Both the position numbers and the translations under genes were made by a program. Below, piece after piece: positions 34,212-43,251 of a stretch of DNA of 64,000 bases. Source of the stretch: Lachnotalea sp041821265. Its GTDB lineage: Bacteria; Bacillota; Clostridia; Lachnospirales; Lachnospiraceae. How positions within the stretch are numbered: the stretch's first letter is position 1; each line of letters starts with the position of its first letter. Location: NCBI GenBank assembly GCA_041821265.1, contig JBGUEQ010000006.1, positions 1-64,000 on the forward strand, written 5' to 3'. The notes under the pieces were generated by a model. It worked only from the letters and a program-made list of their open reading frames with translations, had not been told where the DNA came from and ran no database searches.

Positions 34212-37200
34212 ATGTCAGAAAGCGCAGAGCAGTTATTTACAGGAGAGAGATTTGTACCAGGAATAGAAGATGTGAAGTTGGAAATAGAACATTTTCAGAG
34301 ATATTTAAGTGTTAAGGATTTAGTCAGAGGTAAGAATGTCTTAGATGGGGCATGTGGAGAAGGCTACGGCAGTGCCATACTGTCTGAGACGGCGGCATCA
34401 GTAATTGGTATTGATATAGATGCAGGAGCGGTTCAGAGAGCTTCAGAGAAGTACAATGACAGAAAGAACCTTGAATTTATGGAAGCTAGTGTAGCAGACT
34501 TGCATATGATAGCAGACAATAGTCTAGATGCTGTTATTTCCTTTGAAACAATTGAGCATGTGCCAATCGAGGTGCAAAATGAATATTTAGAAGAAATTGC
34601 CAGGATATTAAAACCAGACGGTTTCTTAGTTATGTCTACTCCGAACAAGGAGATATATTCAGATTTATATAATTATCATAATGAGTTCCATATAAAAGAA
34701 TTTTATAAAACTGAGTTTTTAGATTTCTTACAAGCAAAATTCAAAAATGTACAGTTATATAACCAATATTTTGAAGTAAGCTCGATTATTGATAATAATG
34801 CATCAGAAGATAGAGTAGTAAATTACTTTAAGGATAAAGAAAAATATAATTTTGAGGGTAAATACTTTATTGCAATAGCTAGTAATATTGAATTGCCAAA
34901 GGAATCCATCTCTTCTGTGTTTATGAATGAAGAAAAAGAGCATGAGACTATTATTCAGAGAATTATTGAGCTTCAAAATGACGTGGAAGAGCGTAATAAA
35001 CATTTGAAGCAGTTAGATAATGAGTTTGAAGAAAAAAGTAGATATGTGGAGAATTTGATTGAAGAAATTGAAGGTTTAAAAGTTGATCGAAGTAAATTAA
35101 TGGAAATTTCACAAAATCAGTCGCAAGAATTATGTAATAAAAGTGCACACATTCAACAGTTAATTGAAAGTGAACGCATGCTAAAGCAAAAAGAGGCTGA
35201 GTATGAACATATAAAAACCACTTATTCATGGAAATTGATGAAAGTCATACAAAAAATAGGTGATACATTACTTCCACCTAAAAGTAGGAGAAGATTTTTA
35301 TGTCGCGTAATTGTCAATATATTTCGAAATCCTAAAGTAATGATTAAAATGTTTTCTCCTAAGCGAATAAAAAATTATTTTAAATTTTTACGTCTTGAAG
35401 GAATGGAAGGTGTACAAACGAGATATAAAGAAGCTCTTAATCTTGAGGGAACAAGGTTATCATCAAATGAAATAGTATTATTAGATGTACAAGTAGATTT
35501 AAAAAAACGTAAGTTTGATGAGTATGAGACAATAATATTTGAACAATATGAATCACCGGACGTTTCGATTATTATTCCAATATATAACCAGTTTGAGTAT
35601 ACGTATAATTGCCTGGAGTCAATTAAAAATAATAGTGGTGATGTAACTTATGAGATTATTCTAGGTAATGATTGTTCCACTGATTTTACTACAAGAATAA
35701 AAGAGAAAATTTTGGGGATTACAGTAGTTACAAATGAAGAAAATCTTAGATTTTTAAAAAATTGCAATCATGCAGCAAGCTACTATAATGGGAAATACAT
35801 TTTGTTTTTAAATAACGATACTCAGGTACAGGATAATTGGTTACGACCTTTAGTAGACTTGATGGAAAAAGATGAAATGATAGGTTTGACTGGATCGAAA
35901 TTAGTATATGCAAATGGTACGCTTCAAGAAGCAGGAGGAATATTCTGGAACGATGCTTCGGCGTGGAATTATGGAAATAGATGTAATACCCAAGAACCAG
36001 AATATAACTATGTGAAAGAAGTTGACTATATTTCGGGAGCAAGTATCATGATTAGAAGTACTTTGTGGAACGAAATAGGAGGCTTTGATGAGCAATTTGC
36101 ACCTGCATATTACGAAGATGCTGATTTAGCATTTGAAGTAAGAAAACATGGATATAAGGTAGTTTATCAACCATTGTCAGTTGTGGTACATTTTGAAGGG
36201 ATTTCAAACGGTACAGACACATCCACAGGGCAAAAGCAATATCAGATAGTGAATAAGGACAGGTTTTTTAAAAAATGGAAAGAAGTTCTGGAGAAGGAGC
36301 ATTTTCCAAATGCAGAAAATGTTTTTTTGGCAAAAGACAGAAGTCGATTCAAGAAACGTATTCTAATAGTGGATCATTATGTTCCACACTATGATAAGGA
36401 TGCTGGTGGAAAGTGTACGTTTATGTATACTAGTTTGTTTGCACAATTAGGTTATCAAGTAACGTTTATTGGTGACAATTATTTTAGGCATGAACCTTAT
36501 ACGACAGAATTGCAACAAAAAGGTGTTGAAGTCATTTACGGTAATTATTATTATAAAAACTGGAAGACGTGGTTAAAAGATAATGCCAAGTATTTCGATT
36601 ATGTATACCTTAACAGACCTCATATAGCACCTAAATATATCGATATTATCAGAAAGTACTCAGAAGCAAAAATTGTGTACTTTGGACACGATTTGCATTA
36701 TTTAAGAGAATACAGACAGTATTTAATAAGCAAAAATCCGGAGATGTTGAAATCTTCAGAAGAGTGGAAGAAGAAGGAATTCGAACTGTTTAATAAGGCA
36801 GATGTGATACATGTTGTAGGTTCGTATGAACAACAAGTAATACAGAAGGAAGTCAAAGATAAGCCGGTTCGAAATATTCCATTGTATATTTATGAAACGA
36901 TTCTCGAGGATATCAATAAGGATTTTAGTGAGCGCCAAGATATTATTTTTGTTGGTGGTTTTGGACATCCACCTAACATTGATGCTGTACTTTGGTTTAG
37001 CAAAGAAATATTCCCTAAAATACTGGAAAAACATCCAGAAGTTAAATGGTATGTGGTTGGCTCGAAGGTAACTCCTGAGATACAGGCACTCAATAGTGAG
37101 CATATTATAATTAAAGGATTTGTACCTGATGACGAATTGGATCAAATGTATCGAGCATGCAGAATGGCGGTCGTTCCATTAAGAGTAGGTGCAGGGGTGA

Positions 37201-37448
37201 AAGGTAAAGTAGTGGAAGCTGCTTATTATCAGATCCCATTAGTTACGACTTCAATCGGCGGGGAAGGACTAAGTGCGGAGGAAGGTGCTTTCTTGATGGA
37301 AGATGAGGGCGATAAGATGGCACAGATTATCAATGAATTGTATGATGATTATGATAGGTTAAATGAGATATCTGATAATGGGATTAAGTTTATTCAGAAG
37401 TATTTTATGCTAAGCGAAGCAGAAAGAATTCTTGATTTGGATTTTTAG
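34212..37448 (+). CDS. methyltransferase/coiled-coil/GT2/GT4 fusion
   Basis: 1078 aa; ATG at 34212 after AGAGGTG. Domain order: SAM methyltransferase (about 1-230, VLDGACGEGYGS as SAM-binding motif), predicted long coiled coil (about 239-345, Glu/Leu/Lys rich), GT2 domain (about 452-700, VSIIIPIYNQFEYTYNCLESI and FLNNDTQV metal site), and a GT-B domain (about 713-1078, VDHYVPHYDKDAGGK, FVGGFGHPPNIDA, GAGVKGKVVEAAYYQIPLV). Next to wzm/wzt it recalls WbdD, where a methyltransferase plus coiled coil caps the chain and sets its length, here joined to two transferases. The capping role is inference. Confidence 0.8.
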   Translation: MSESAEQLFTGERFVPGIEDVKLEIEHFQRYLSVKDLVRGKNVLDGACGEGYGSAILSETAASVIGIDIDAGAVQRASEKYNDRKNLEFMEASVADLHMIADNSLDAVISFETIEHVPIEVQNEYLEEIARILKPDGFLVMSTPNKEIYSDLYNYHNEFHIKEFYKTEFLDFLQAKFKNVQLYNQYFEVSSIIDNNASEDRVVNYFKDKEKYNFEGKYFIAIASNIELPKESISSVFMNEEKEHETIIQRIIELQNDVEERNKHLKQLDNEFEEKSRYVENLIEEIEGLKVDRSKLMEISQNQSQELCNKSAHIQQLIESERMLKQKEAEYEHIKTTYSWKLMKVIQKIGDTLLPPKSRRRFLCRVIVNIFRNPKVMIKMFSPKRIKNYFKFLRLEGMEGVQTRYKEALNLEGTRLSSNEIVLLDVQVDLKKRKFDEYETIIFEQYESPDVSIIIPIYNQFEYTYNCLESIKNNSGDVTYEIILGNDCSTDFTTRIKEKILGITVVTNEENLRFLKNCNHAASYYNGKYILFLNNDTQVQDNWLRPLVDLMEKDEMIGLTGSKLVYANGTLQEAGGIFWNDASAWNYGNRCNTQEPEYNYVKEVDYISGASIMIRSTLWNEIGGFDEQFAPAYYEDADLAFEVRKHGYKVVYQPLSVVVHFEGISNGTDTSTGQKQYQIVNKDRFFKKWKEVLEKEHFPNAENVFLAKDRSRFKKRILIVDHYVPHYDKDAGGKCTFMYTSLFAQLGYQVTFIGDNYFRHEPYTTELQQKGVEVIYGNYYYKNWKTWLKDNAKYFDYVYLNRPHIAPKYIDIIRKYSEAKIVYFGHDLHYLREYRQYLISKNPEMLKSSEEWKKKEFELFNKADVIHVVGSYEQQVIQKEVKDKPVRNIPLYIYETILEDINKDFSERQDIIFVGGFGHPPNIDAVLWFSKEIFPKILEKHPEVKWYVVGSKVTPEIQALNSEHIIIKGFVPDDELDQMYRACRMAVVPLRVGAGVKGKVVEAAYYQIPLVTTSIGGEGLSAEEGAFLMEDEGDKMAQIINELYDDYDRLNEISDNGIKFIQKYFMLSEAERILDLDF

Positions 37449-37490
37449 CTAAAAGCGGCAGCCACGAATATTCGTGACTGTCCTTTTAGC
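37448..37490 (+). terminator. hairpin after the fusion gene
   Basis: GCTAAAAG (37448-37455) pairs with CTTTTAGC (37483-37490), and the inside pairs further (GGCAG/CTGTC, CACGAA/TTCGTG), a strong stem of about 20 bp. The trailing T-run is weak, so it may only partly terminate. Confidence 0.65.
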
Positions 37491-37550
37491 GCATTTATAA
37501 AATAATGCAATTTGATAGACGATAAAAAGTCTTTGGAGGTAAGTTGAGTA

Positions 37551-40500
37551 ATGATAAAAAAGTATAAAAAAAGTTTACTGATTGCACTAGCATTTATTTT
37601 AAGCATGGTTATTGCATATGGAATAGGTCAGTATTTGCCTATAATGTTGGAAAAAAGTCAGCAGAACAATCTCATTGATATTTCCACATTACAGGAAGAT
37701 TTTGTATTTACTGACAAGTATGATAGTCTTGAAAAAATAGGATATGCAACAACGGATGATAATCCATGGGGAGGTACCGTTGAAAACATAGATACTGAAA
37801 CCATAGGAGCAGGCATATTGTTAACTCCGGAGACAGGAATTTCAAAAGAAATAGATGTACCTGAAAATGGTGTGTTATATTTTGAATATAACTTATTTGA
37901 GGGTGTTGGACAAAACTCGGATGGGGCTGGTTTGAATCTTTTGTTATCAACTAATGATGGAAAAGAAATTGTTAATGAGAACTACAATGTTACGATGATG
38001 AATGATTATGCTATAAACAGTATTGATTTAAGCTCATATGTTGGACAAACAGTAAAGGTTACATTTTTGTGCTCAAACGGTAGTAATAATGATTCGACTT
38101 GCGATTGGGTAATATTAAAGAATGCTAAAATGTTAGGCGGCAAGAAAGAAACAACGACAGTTGAAGAAAACTATGTTAAGTCTGTTCATTATTTTTCGGA
38201 TGAATGGCCAATTAATTTTTGGAATAGTGAAATGGACACGCTTGACGCTGATATGAAGCAGATTAAAGATGATGGATTTAATAGTATTATTCTTGTTATT
38301 CCATGGAGGGAATTTCAACCCACAATGGATCCAATAACATATAATGACTATACCTTTTCAAAACTCGATACCATAATGACAGCAGCTAAAAAACAAAATC
38401 TCGGAGTGTTTACAAGAATTGGATATACATGGGATTTTTATGAAGATAAAGATGATATAATAACGAATCGATACTATCAATTAATGGGGGATGAAAAAGT
38501 ACAAGATGCTTGGATTGATTATGTTAAGACTATGTATAGTACTTTAAATAAATATGATAATTTTTCAGGGGGATTCCTTACATGGGAAGACTTTTGGAAT
38601 AATATCGGGGTTTGCGATAGTGCTGGGGGGAAACCAGAGGAAGTTGATGTAGCTCGATATATAGGATATCAGGATTTTGTAAAAAAGAACTATACATTGA
38701 AAGAATATAACAATGAGTATGGTACAAGTTTTGACAGCTATGAGAATATATATGTTCCGACTAAAGAACAGCCAGCAATGAAAACGTTTTATGATTTTTA
38801 TGATGATTTTTTAAATAATATATTAGCAAAATCCCAAGAAGTTTTTCAGAATTTGTCACTGGAAGTTAGAATGGACTGGGATGTCACTTATAATAAAGAT
38901 GGAGAAAAAGAATATTCGAAGCATGAAAATACTTTTGTGTGCGGAAATTCAGATTTTACATCAACAATGTATGGAATTCCTATGGGATTTTCGAACAATG
39001 GTGAAAGAGTATCTTATAAAAAAGCACTAGAGAAGACAGAATATGTATTGGGTAATTTGTATAATGCTATAAATAAGAAAAAAATTTTTGCAGAGCAGTT
39101 TATTTTTTCGGATAATACGCCAGCCTTTTCAAATAATGCGCAAATTAAACCAAATCAAATTAATGATTATTTAGAAAATGTGTCTTCCGTTTTGTTAGAT
39201 AAAACATGGGGTTACGGAATTTGGACATATAAAGATTATAGAGCAAATATGTTATATAATTCTCAGTTTGCATTAGATTTATTAGGGTGGGAATCCTCAA
39301 ATGATGTAGCTGTTGAAAAATATCAAAATAGCAATGTCGTAAGTTTGAGCGCAGGTGATTACATTAAGCAGAATATATCAGCTATTAGAAATCATTTTAA
39401 TGCAGAGAAATATACGTTTACATGTGATGCTATTACTGACAAACAAGTACGGATTACAGTTAAGGTTGGAAATCAGCAACAAGAAGTTGAAGTGAATGGC
39501 AATGAGAGTATTGAGTTACAGTTTCTAGCAGATGATAATTATAATATTGAGATAATTGCGGATGCAGAAGTAAAACTTGATAATATTAGGTTGTACTCTC
39601 AGATCCAGAGCGGATTATTATATGATGATGAGGGAAACGAGCTAAATTGTATAGCAAGTATCAGAGAGTTGAATAAACAACTAGATACTAGTGTTACTTA
39701 TGAAAAAGTCATTGAAGATACTACGAATTCAAATAGTTCAGATGCTTCGATCAATAATGATAGTGAGAATATAGAATCTATGAATACGGATGAAAGTCTA
39801 AAGGGCGATAATGCGTTTAAATTAGAGAATAGTAATATATTGCCTATGAATTCCGATATAGAAATAATGGAAAAAAATGATAATGCGCTACTAGAAGGAA
39901 CGAAAGACCATTGGGATGCTGTAGATGTTTTAAATCCATCTGTTGTTAAGTTTAATGGAAAATATTATAATTACTATTCAGGATATGATGGCGAAGTATG
40001 GAGAACGGGAGTTGCCATATCAGATGATGGTGTAAACTGGAAAAAAAATGACACATCTCCAGTACTAGACATTAGTGAACAAGGATGGGATTCGTCATAT
40101 ATTGCTGCTAATGGTTCTGCTATCTGCTATAATGATAAGATATATTATTATTACCATGGAGTTAATAAGGATACAGGTAGAGCCTCTATTGGATTGGCAA
40201 TTTCACAAGATGGAATCAATTTTGAGAAATATGGAAATGAACCATTCATTACTTCGGGGACTGAAAATACATGGAATAGTGTTTCGGTAGCAGATCCCTA
40301 TGTAATAGAACATGAGGGTAAAATATATATGTATTATCTGGGCGAAAATGAATTGGGAGTCCAGAGGTTAGGCGTAGCAGTTTCAGAAGATGGAATTAAT
40401 TGGATAGAAAATAGTTTGAATCCAATTATGGACGTTGGCGTAGATGGAGCTTTCGATGAAATGGGTTTGGGTGAACCCAGTGTTATTTATCAAGCACCAT

Positions 40501-41201
40501 ATTTTTATATGTTATATACAGGTAGGAATGATGGATCGCAGAGAAATATTGGACTCGCAATATCAAGTGATGGAGTAAACTGGAGGAAGATGAACTATCA
40601 GGGGCTATTTGCACTTGGTGGTGATAACTGGAGTAGCCAGGTACTATGTGATACTACAATGTTATATAATGAAGATGAGAATTTAATAGATGTGTGGTAT
40701 GGAGGCGGAGATGTTGCTAGCCCAGATGAGAACCTTCATGGAAAGATTGGACTTTTTAAAATTAGAACGGATAACAATATAACAAATACCGATATTGATT
40801 TTTCGAAAAGAGATGTTGATATAAGCTTGATAAAGGGTTGCTATCCGCTAGAGAGTGATGGAGAATCTTATGCGTGGGTAAGCAATACAGTGAAAACAGT
40901 ATTGAAAAATAATTCTATGAAAGAAAAGATTTTGCTTAGTGGAAATATTGATTTAAATTTGCTGAATTACGTTGATAGTAAGCCGTTTGAAATGACAATA
41001 TATATTAATAACAATATTGTGGGTAAGAAGATTATAGATTATGATGGTGATTTTAAACTCTTTGTTGATAAAGGAAGCAGTTTAAATGACACCTTTGAAT
41101 TAAAGATTATGACAAATAAAAGTTTATCTCCAGTGCAATATGGGTTGTCAACAGATACAAGAGAATTGAGTTTCAAAATATATTCGATAGTTCAACAGTA
41201 A
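37551..41201 (+). CDS. large surface glycosidase-like multidomain protein
   Basis: 1216 aa; ATG after GGAGGT. Membrane anchor or uncleaved signal (about 6-27); beta-sandwich similar to a carbohydrate-binding module (45-195); TIM-barrel-like domain (about 205-575) from SVHYFSDEWPINFWNSEMD with GGFLTWEDFW and FAEQFIF, making Glu346 and Glu515 the best catalytic candidates; another beta-sandwich (580-705); Ser/Asn/Asp-rich linker (715-780); a five-bladed propeller with repeated AISDDGVNWKK-like blade motifs (785-1085); and a C-terminal module (1098-1216) ending STDTRELSFKIYSI. The protein may trim or transfer surface glycan. Enzyme family not assigned. Confidence 0.65.
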   Translation: MIKKYKKSLLIALAFILSMVIAYGIGQYLPIMLEKSQQNNLIDISTLQEDFVFTDKYDSLEKIGYATTDDNPWGGTVENIDTETIGAGILLTPETGISKEIDVPENGVLYFEYNLFEGVGQNSDGAGLNLLLSTNDGKEIVNENYNVTMMNDYAINSIDLSSYVGQTVKVTFLCSNGSNNDSTCDWVILKNAKMLGGKKETTTVEENYVKSVHYFSDEWPINFWNSEMDTLDADMKQIKDDGFNSIILVIPWREFQPTMDPITYNDYTFSKLDTIMTAAKKQNLGVFTRIGYTWDFYEDKDDIITNRYYQLMGDEKVQDAWIDYVKTMYSTLNKYDNFSGGFLTWEDFWNNIGVCDSAGGKPEEVDVARYIGYQDFVKKNYTLKEYNNEYGTSFDSYENIYVPTKEQPAMKTFYDFYDDFLNNILAKSQEVFQNLSLEVRMDWDVTYNKDGEKEYSKHENTFVCGNSDFTSTMYGIPMGFSNNGERVSYKKALEKTEYVLGNLYNAINKKKIFAEQFIFSDNTPAFSNNAQIKPNQINDYLENVSSVLLDKTWGYGIWTYKDYRANMLYNSQFALDLLGWESSNDVAVEKYQNSNVVSLSAGDYIKQNISAIRNHFNAEKYTFTCDAITDKQVRITVKVGNQQQEVEVNGNESIELQFLADDNYNIEIIADAEVKLDNIRLYSQIQSGLLYDDEGNELNCIASIRELNKQLDTSVTYEKVIEDTTNSNSSDASINNDSENIESMNTDESLKGDNAFKLENSNILPMNSDIEIMEKNDNALLEGTKDHWDAVDVLNPSVVKFNGKYYNYYSGYDGEVWRTGVAISDDGVNWKKNDTSPVLDISEQGWDSSYIAANGSAICYNDKIYYYYHGVNKDTGRASIGLAISQDGINFEKYGNEPFITSGTENTWNSVSVADPYVIEHEGKIYMYYLGENELGVQRLGVAVSEDGINWIENSLNPIMDVGVDGAFDEMGLGEPSVIYQAPYFYMLYTGRNDGSQRNIGLAISSDGVNWRKMNYQGLFALGGDNWSSQVLCDTTMLYNEDENLIDVWYGGGDVASPDENLHGKIGLFKIRTDNNITNTDIDFSKRDVDISLIKGCYPLESDGESYAWVSNTVKTVLKNNSMKEKILLSGNIDLNLLNYVDSKPFEMTIYINNNIVGKKIIDYDGDFKLFVDKGSSLNDTFELKIMTNKSLSPVQYGLSTDTRELSFKIYSIVQQ

Positions 41202-41230
41202 AATAATTATGGAAGCGTGGTGTAACGATT

Positions 41231-41713
41231 ATGATTAATAAGGTGGAAAAAAAAAGTATATTGCTTATTGTTTTTTTATTAGCATTTTGTATAATAATAT
41301 TTATTGGTCTTATTTATTGGGATATTTCAAAAGTTGAAGATTTAGGTATAATTAATGTTGACAACGATAATAGTATTGTGTATAGTATGCCGCAGACAAA
41401 GCAAGAAAATGGATATACGATAATTGAAGGAGCTTACGCTTTTATTCCAGGAGAAGAAATTAAAACATTTAATACTTATGTGGTTTTACAAGATGTAGAA
41501 AGTAAAAATTGTTTTAAAATTCCAACTATAAATAAAAAAGAAGAGAAAATAAATGAAGATTATATCTCTGATATAGATTATAGTAATAGTGGGTTTTCAG
41601 CATATGTTAAGTCAAATAAACTAGACTTTAAAAATAAAAAATATCAAGTTTTAATTTGGTATGGCAATGATAAACATAATTCGTATGTTTATACTGGAAT
41701 ATATATAGACTAA
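41231..41713 (+). CDS. small membrane-anchored external protein
   Basis: 160 aa. One membrane segment near the N-terminus (about 10-31), then about 125 residues outside: GYTIIEGAYAFIPGEEIKTFNTYVVLQD, YSNSGFSAYVKSNKL and KYQVLIWYGNDKHNSYVYTGIYI. The pattern suggests a small beta-sandwich; I recall similar stretches near glycan genes of clostridia but cannot name a family. It lies 30 bases after the glycosidase-like gene and 14 before a membrane transferase-like gene, so it is probably co-expressed with both. Function unknown. Confidence 0.6.
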   Translation: MINKVEKKSILLIVFLLAFCIIIFIGLIYWDISKVEDLGIINVDNDNSIVYSMPQTKQENGYTIIEGAYAFIPGEEIKTFNTYVVLQDVESKNCFKIPTINKKEEKINEDYISDIDYSNSGFSAYVKSNKLDFKNKKYQVLIWYGNDKHNSYVYTGIYID

Positions 41714-41727
41714 CGGGAGAAAAATAC

Positions 41728-43089
41728 ATGAATAAAATTATTAAAAAATTGAAAGAGATTATTTTTAAAGAATACCAATTAATTATATTATTTATTTTAT
41801 TTTTCATTATTCACTTGACATATACACGTCATACTGACGATTATACTGTTATAATGACACATAAAAATATGAGTTTATCAGAGGAAATAGATTATGTGAA
41901 AAAAATTGCAAATGGATGGACTTCACGATTACTAATTAATCCTCTGATTCACGGAATGGCACATTTACGAATACGTGTATGGGTTGTTTTAGATACATTG
42001 ATGATAACATTCATCGCAAAATTCATTATGGATTTATTTGAAGGATATAATTATAAAAAAATGAGGTGGTTTGTTTTTGCATTGGTTCTCCTTTTTCCAT
42101 TTCAGTACATGGTCTCAGCAGGATGGATGGTTACAACAATGACGTATATTTGGCCAATGGCAGTAGGTCTATATTATGTAAGGTTTTTAAAACGGTTTTT
42201 TTGTAAGAAAATCAAACTACATGAATATATATTAAGTACTTTGGCATTGTTATACGCTGCAAACCTTGAACAGATTTCTGTAGTTTTGTTAGGAGTAACT
42301 ACTTTTACTCTAATATATGCGGGATATAAGAAGCGAAAGTGGTCTATAATTTGCTTTTATCAAATACTATCGTTAGGTTCGTTTTTATTTCATGTAATAT
42401 CGCCAGGAAATGCCTCTAGAGAAAGGTCAGAAATAGCAACATGGTTTTTGGATTATGAACAATTATCATTAGTAAAGAAAATCGAACTAGGGTTTTCTTC
42501 AAGTTTAAATGAATTTGTATTTAACTATAATGTGGTGTTTTTAATAGTGGTAACATTATTAGCAGTTTTAGTATGGTATAATTATTCAGAAACATTATAT
42601 AGAGTGATTTCAGCCATTCCGTTTGTAGCAGTAATGGTCTGGGGACCAGCAAAGCCATTATTAGTAGAGAAGTATTCGGGAATTAATCAAATATCGAAAG
42701 CAATGACAACGTATGGATTTATAAACGTTGAAAATTATATGTCATATAAAAGTTATATACCTATAATTATTTTAGCAATAATATCCAGTTGTATTTTGGT
42801 ATCTATATATTTAATATATGGGAACAATATAAAAAGTATAATATGCATTGGAATTTTTGGATTAGGATTAGCATCAAGAATGGTATTGGCTTTTTCGCCT
42901 ACAATATGGGCCTCAAGTTTAAGAACTTTCTCGATTTTTTATATTATTTTAATTATTATTGCAAGCATATTAATAGAAAGCTATTTGAATATTAAAAATA
43001 AATATTTACTAAAAGGATTTGCGTATTTGATAGGTATTTATGCAAGTATTAATTATATAAATTTGATGATAACAATGTTTCAAGCATAG
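41728..43089 (+). CDS. GT-C-like polytopic membrane protein (DUF6056-like)
   Basis: 453 aa, about eleven hydrophobic segments. An early external loop carries TRHTDDYTVI (Asp-Asp pair just after membrane segment 1) and NGWTSRLL, a pattern shared with DUF6056-type proteins and reminiscent of GT-C transferases, which use polyprenyl-phosphate sugars on the outer face. SPGNASRERSE lies in a later external loop. The protein at 43252 has the same layout (YYDDFG, NWGGRLL) plus an external tail. GGGAGA precedes the ATG. Enzyme activity is inference from topology and the DD motif. Confidence 0.65.
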   Translation: MNKIIKKLKEIIFKEYQLIILFILFFIIHLTYTRHTDDYTVIMTHKNMSLSEEIDYVKKIANGWTSRLLINPLIHGMAHLRIRVWVVLDTLMITFIAKFIMDLFEGYNYKKMRWFVFALVLLFPFQYMVSAGWMVTTMTYIWPMAVGLYYVRFLKRFFCKKIKLHEYILSTLALLYAANLEQISVVLLGVTTFTLIYAGYKKRKWSIICFYQILSLGSFLFHVISPGNASRERSEIATWFLDYEQLSLVKKIELGFSSSLNEFVFNYNVVFLIVVTLLAVLVWYNYSETLYRVISAIPFVAVMVWGPAKPLLVEKYSGINQISKAMTTYGFINVENYMSYKSYIPIIILAIISSCILVSIYLIYGNNIKSIICIGIFGLGLASRMVLAFSPTIWASSLRTFSIFYIILIIIASILIESYLNIKNKYLLKGFAYLIGIYASINYINLMITMFQA

Positions 43090-43251
43090 GACTTTAGTGA
43101 AAGACATAGCAAAGAAATTAAAAAGAATAACATAGTTGTTAATATAATTATAACTTATGCTATTATACAAACATATGACCCGAAGTGAAAAATGAGATAG
43201 ATTAAGGATTAAAAACAAGAGATAATAACCTGTAGTGGAGGGAATGAGATT

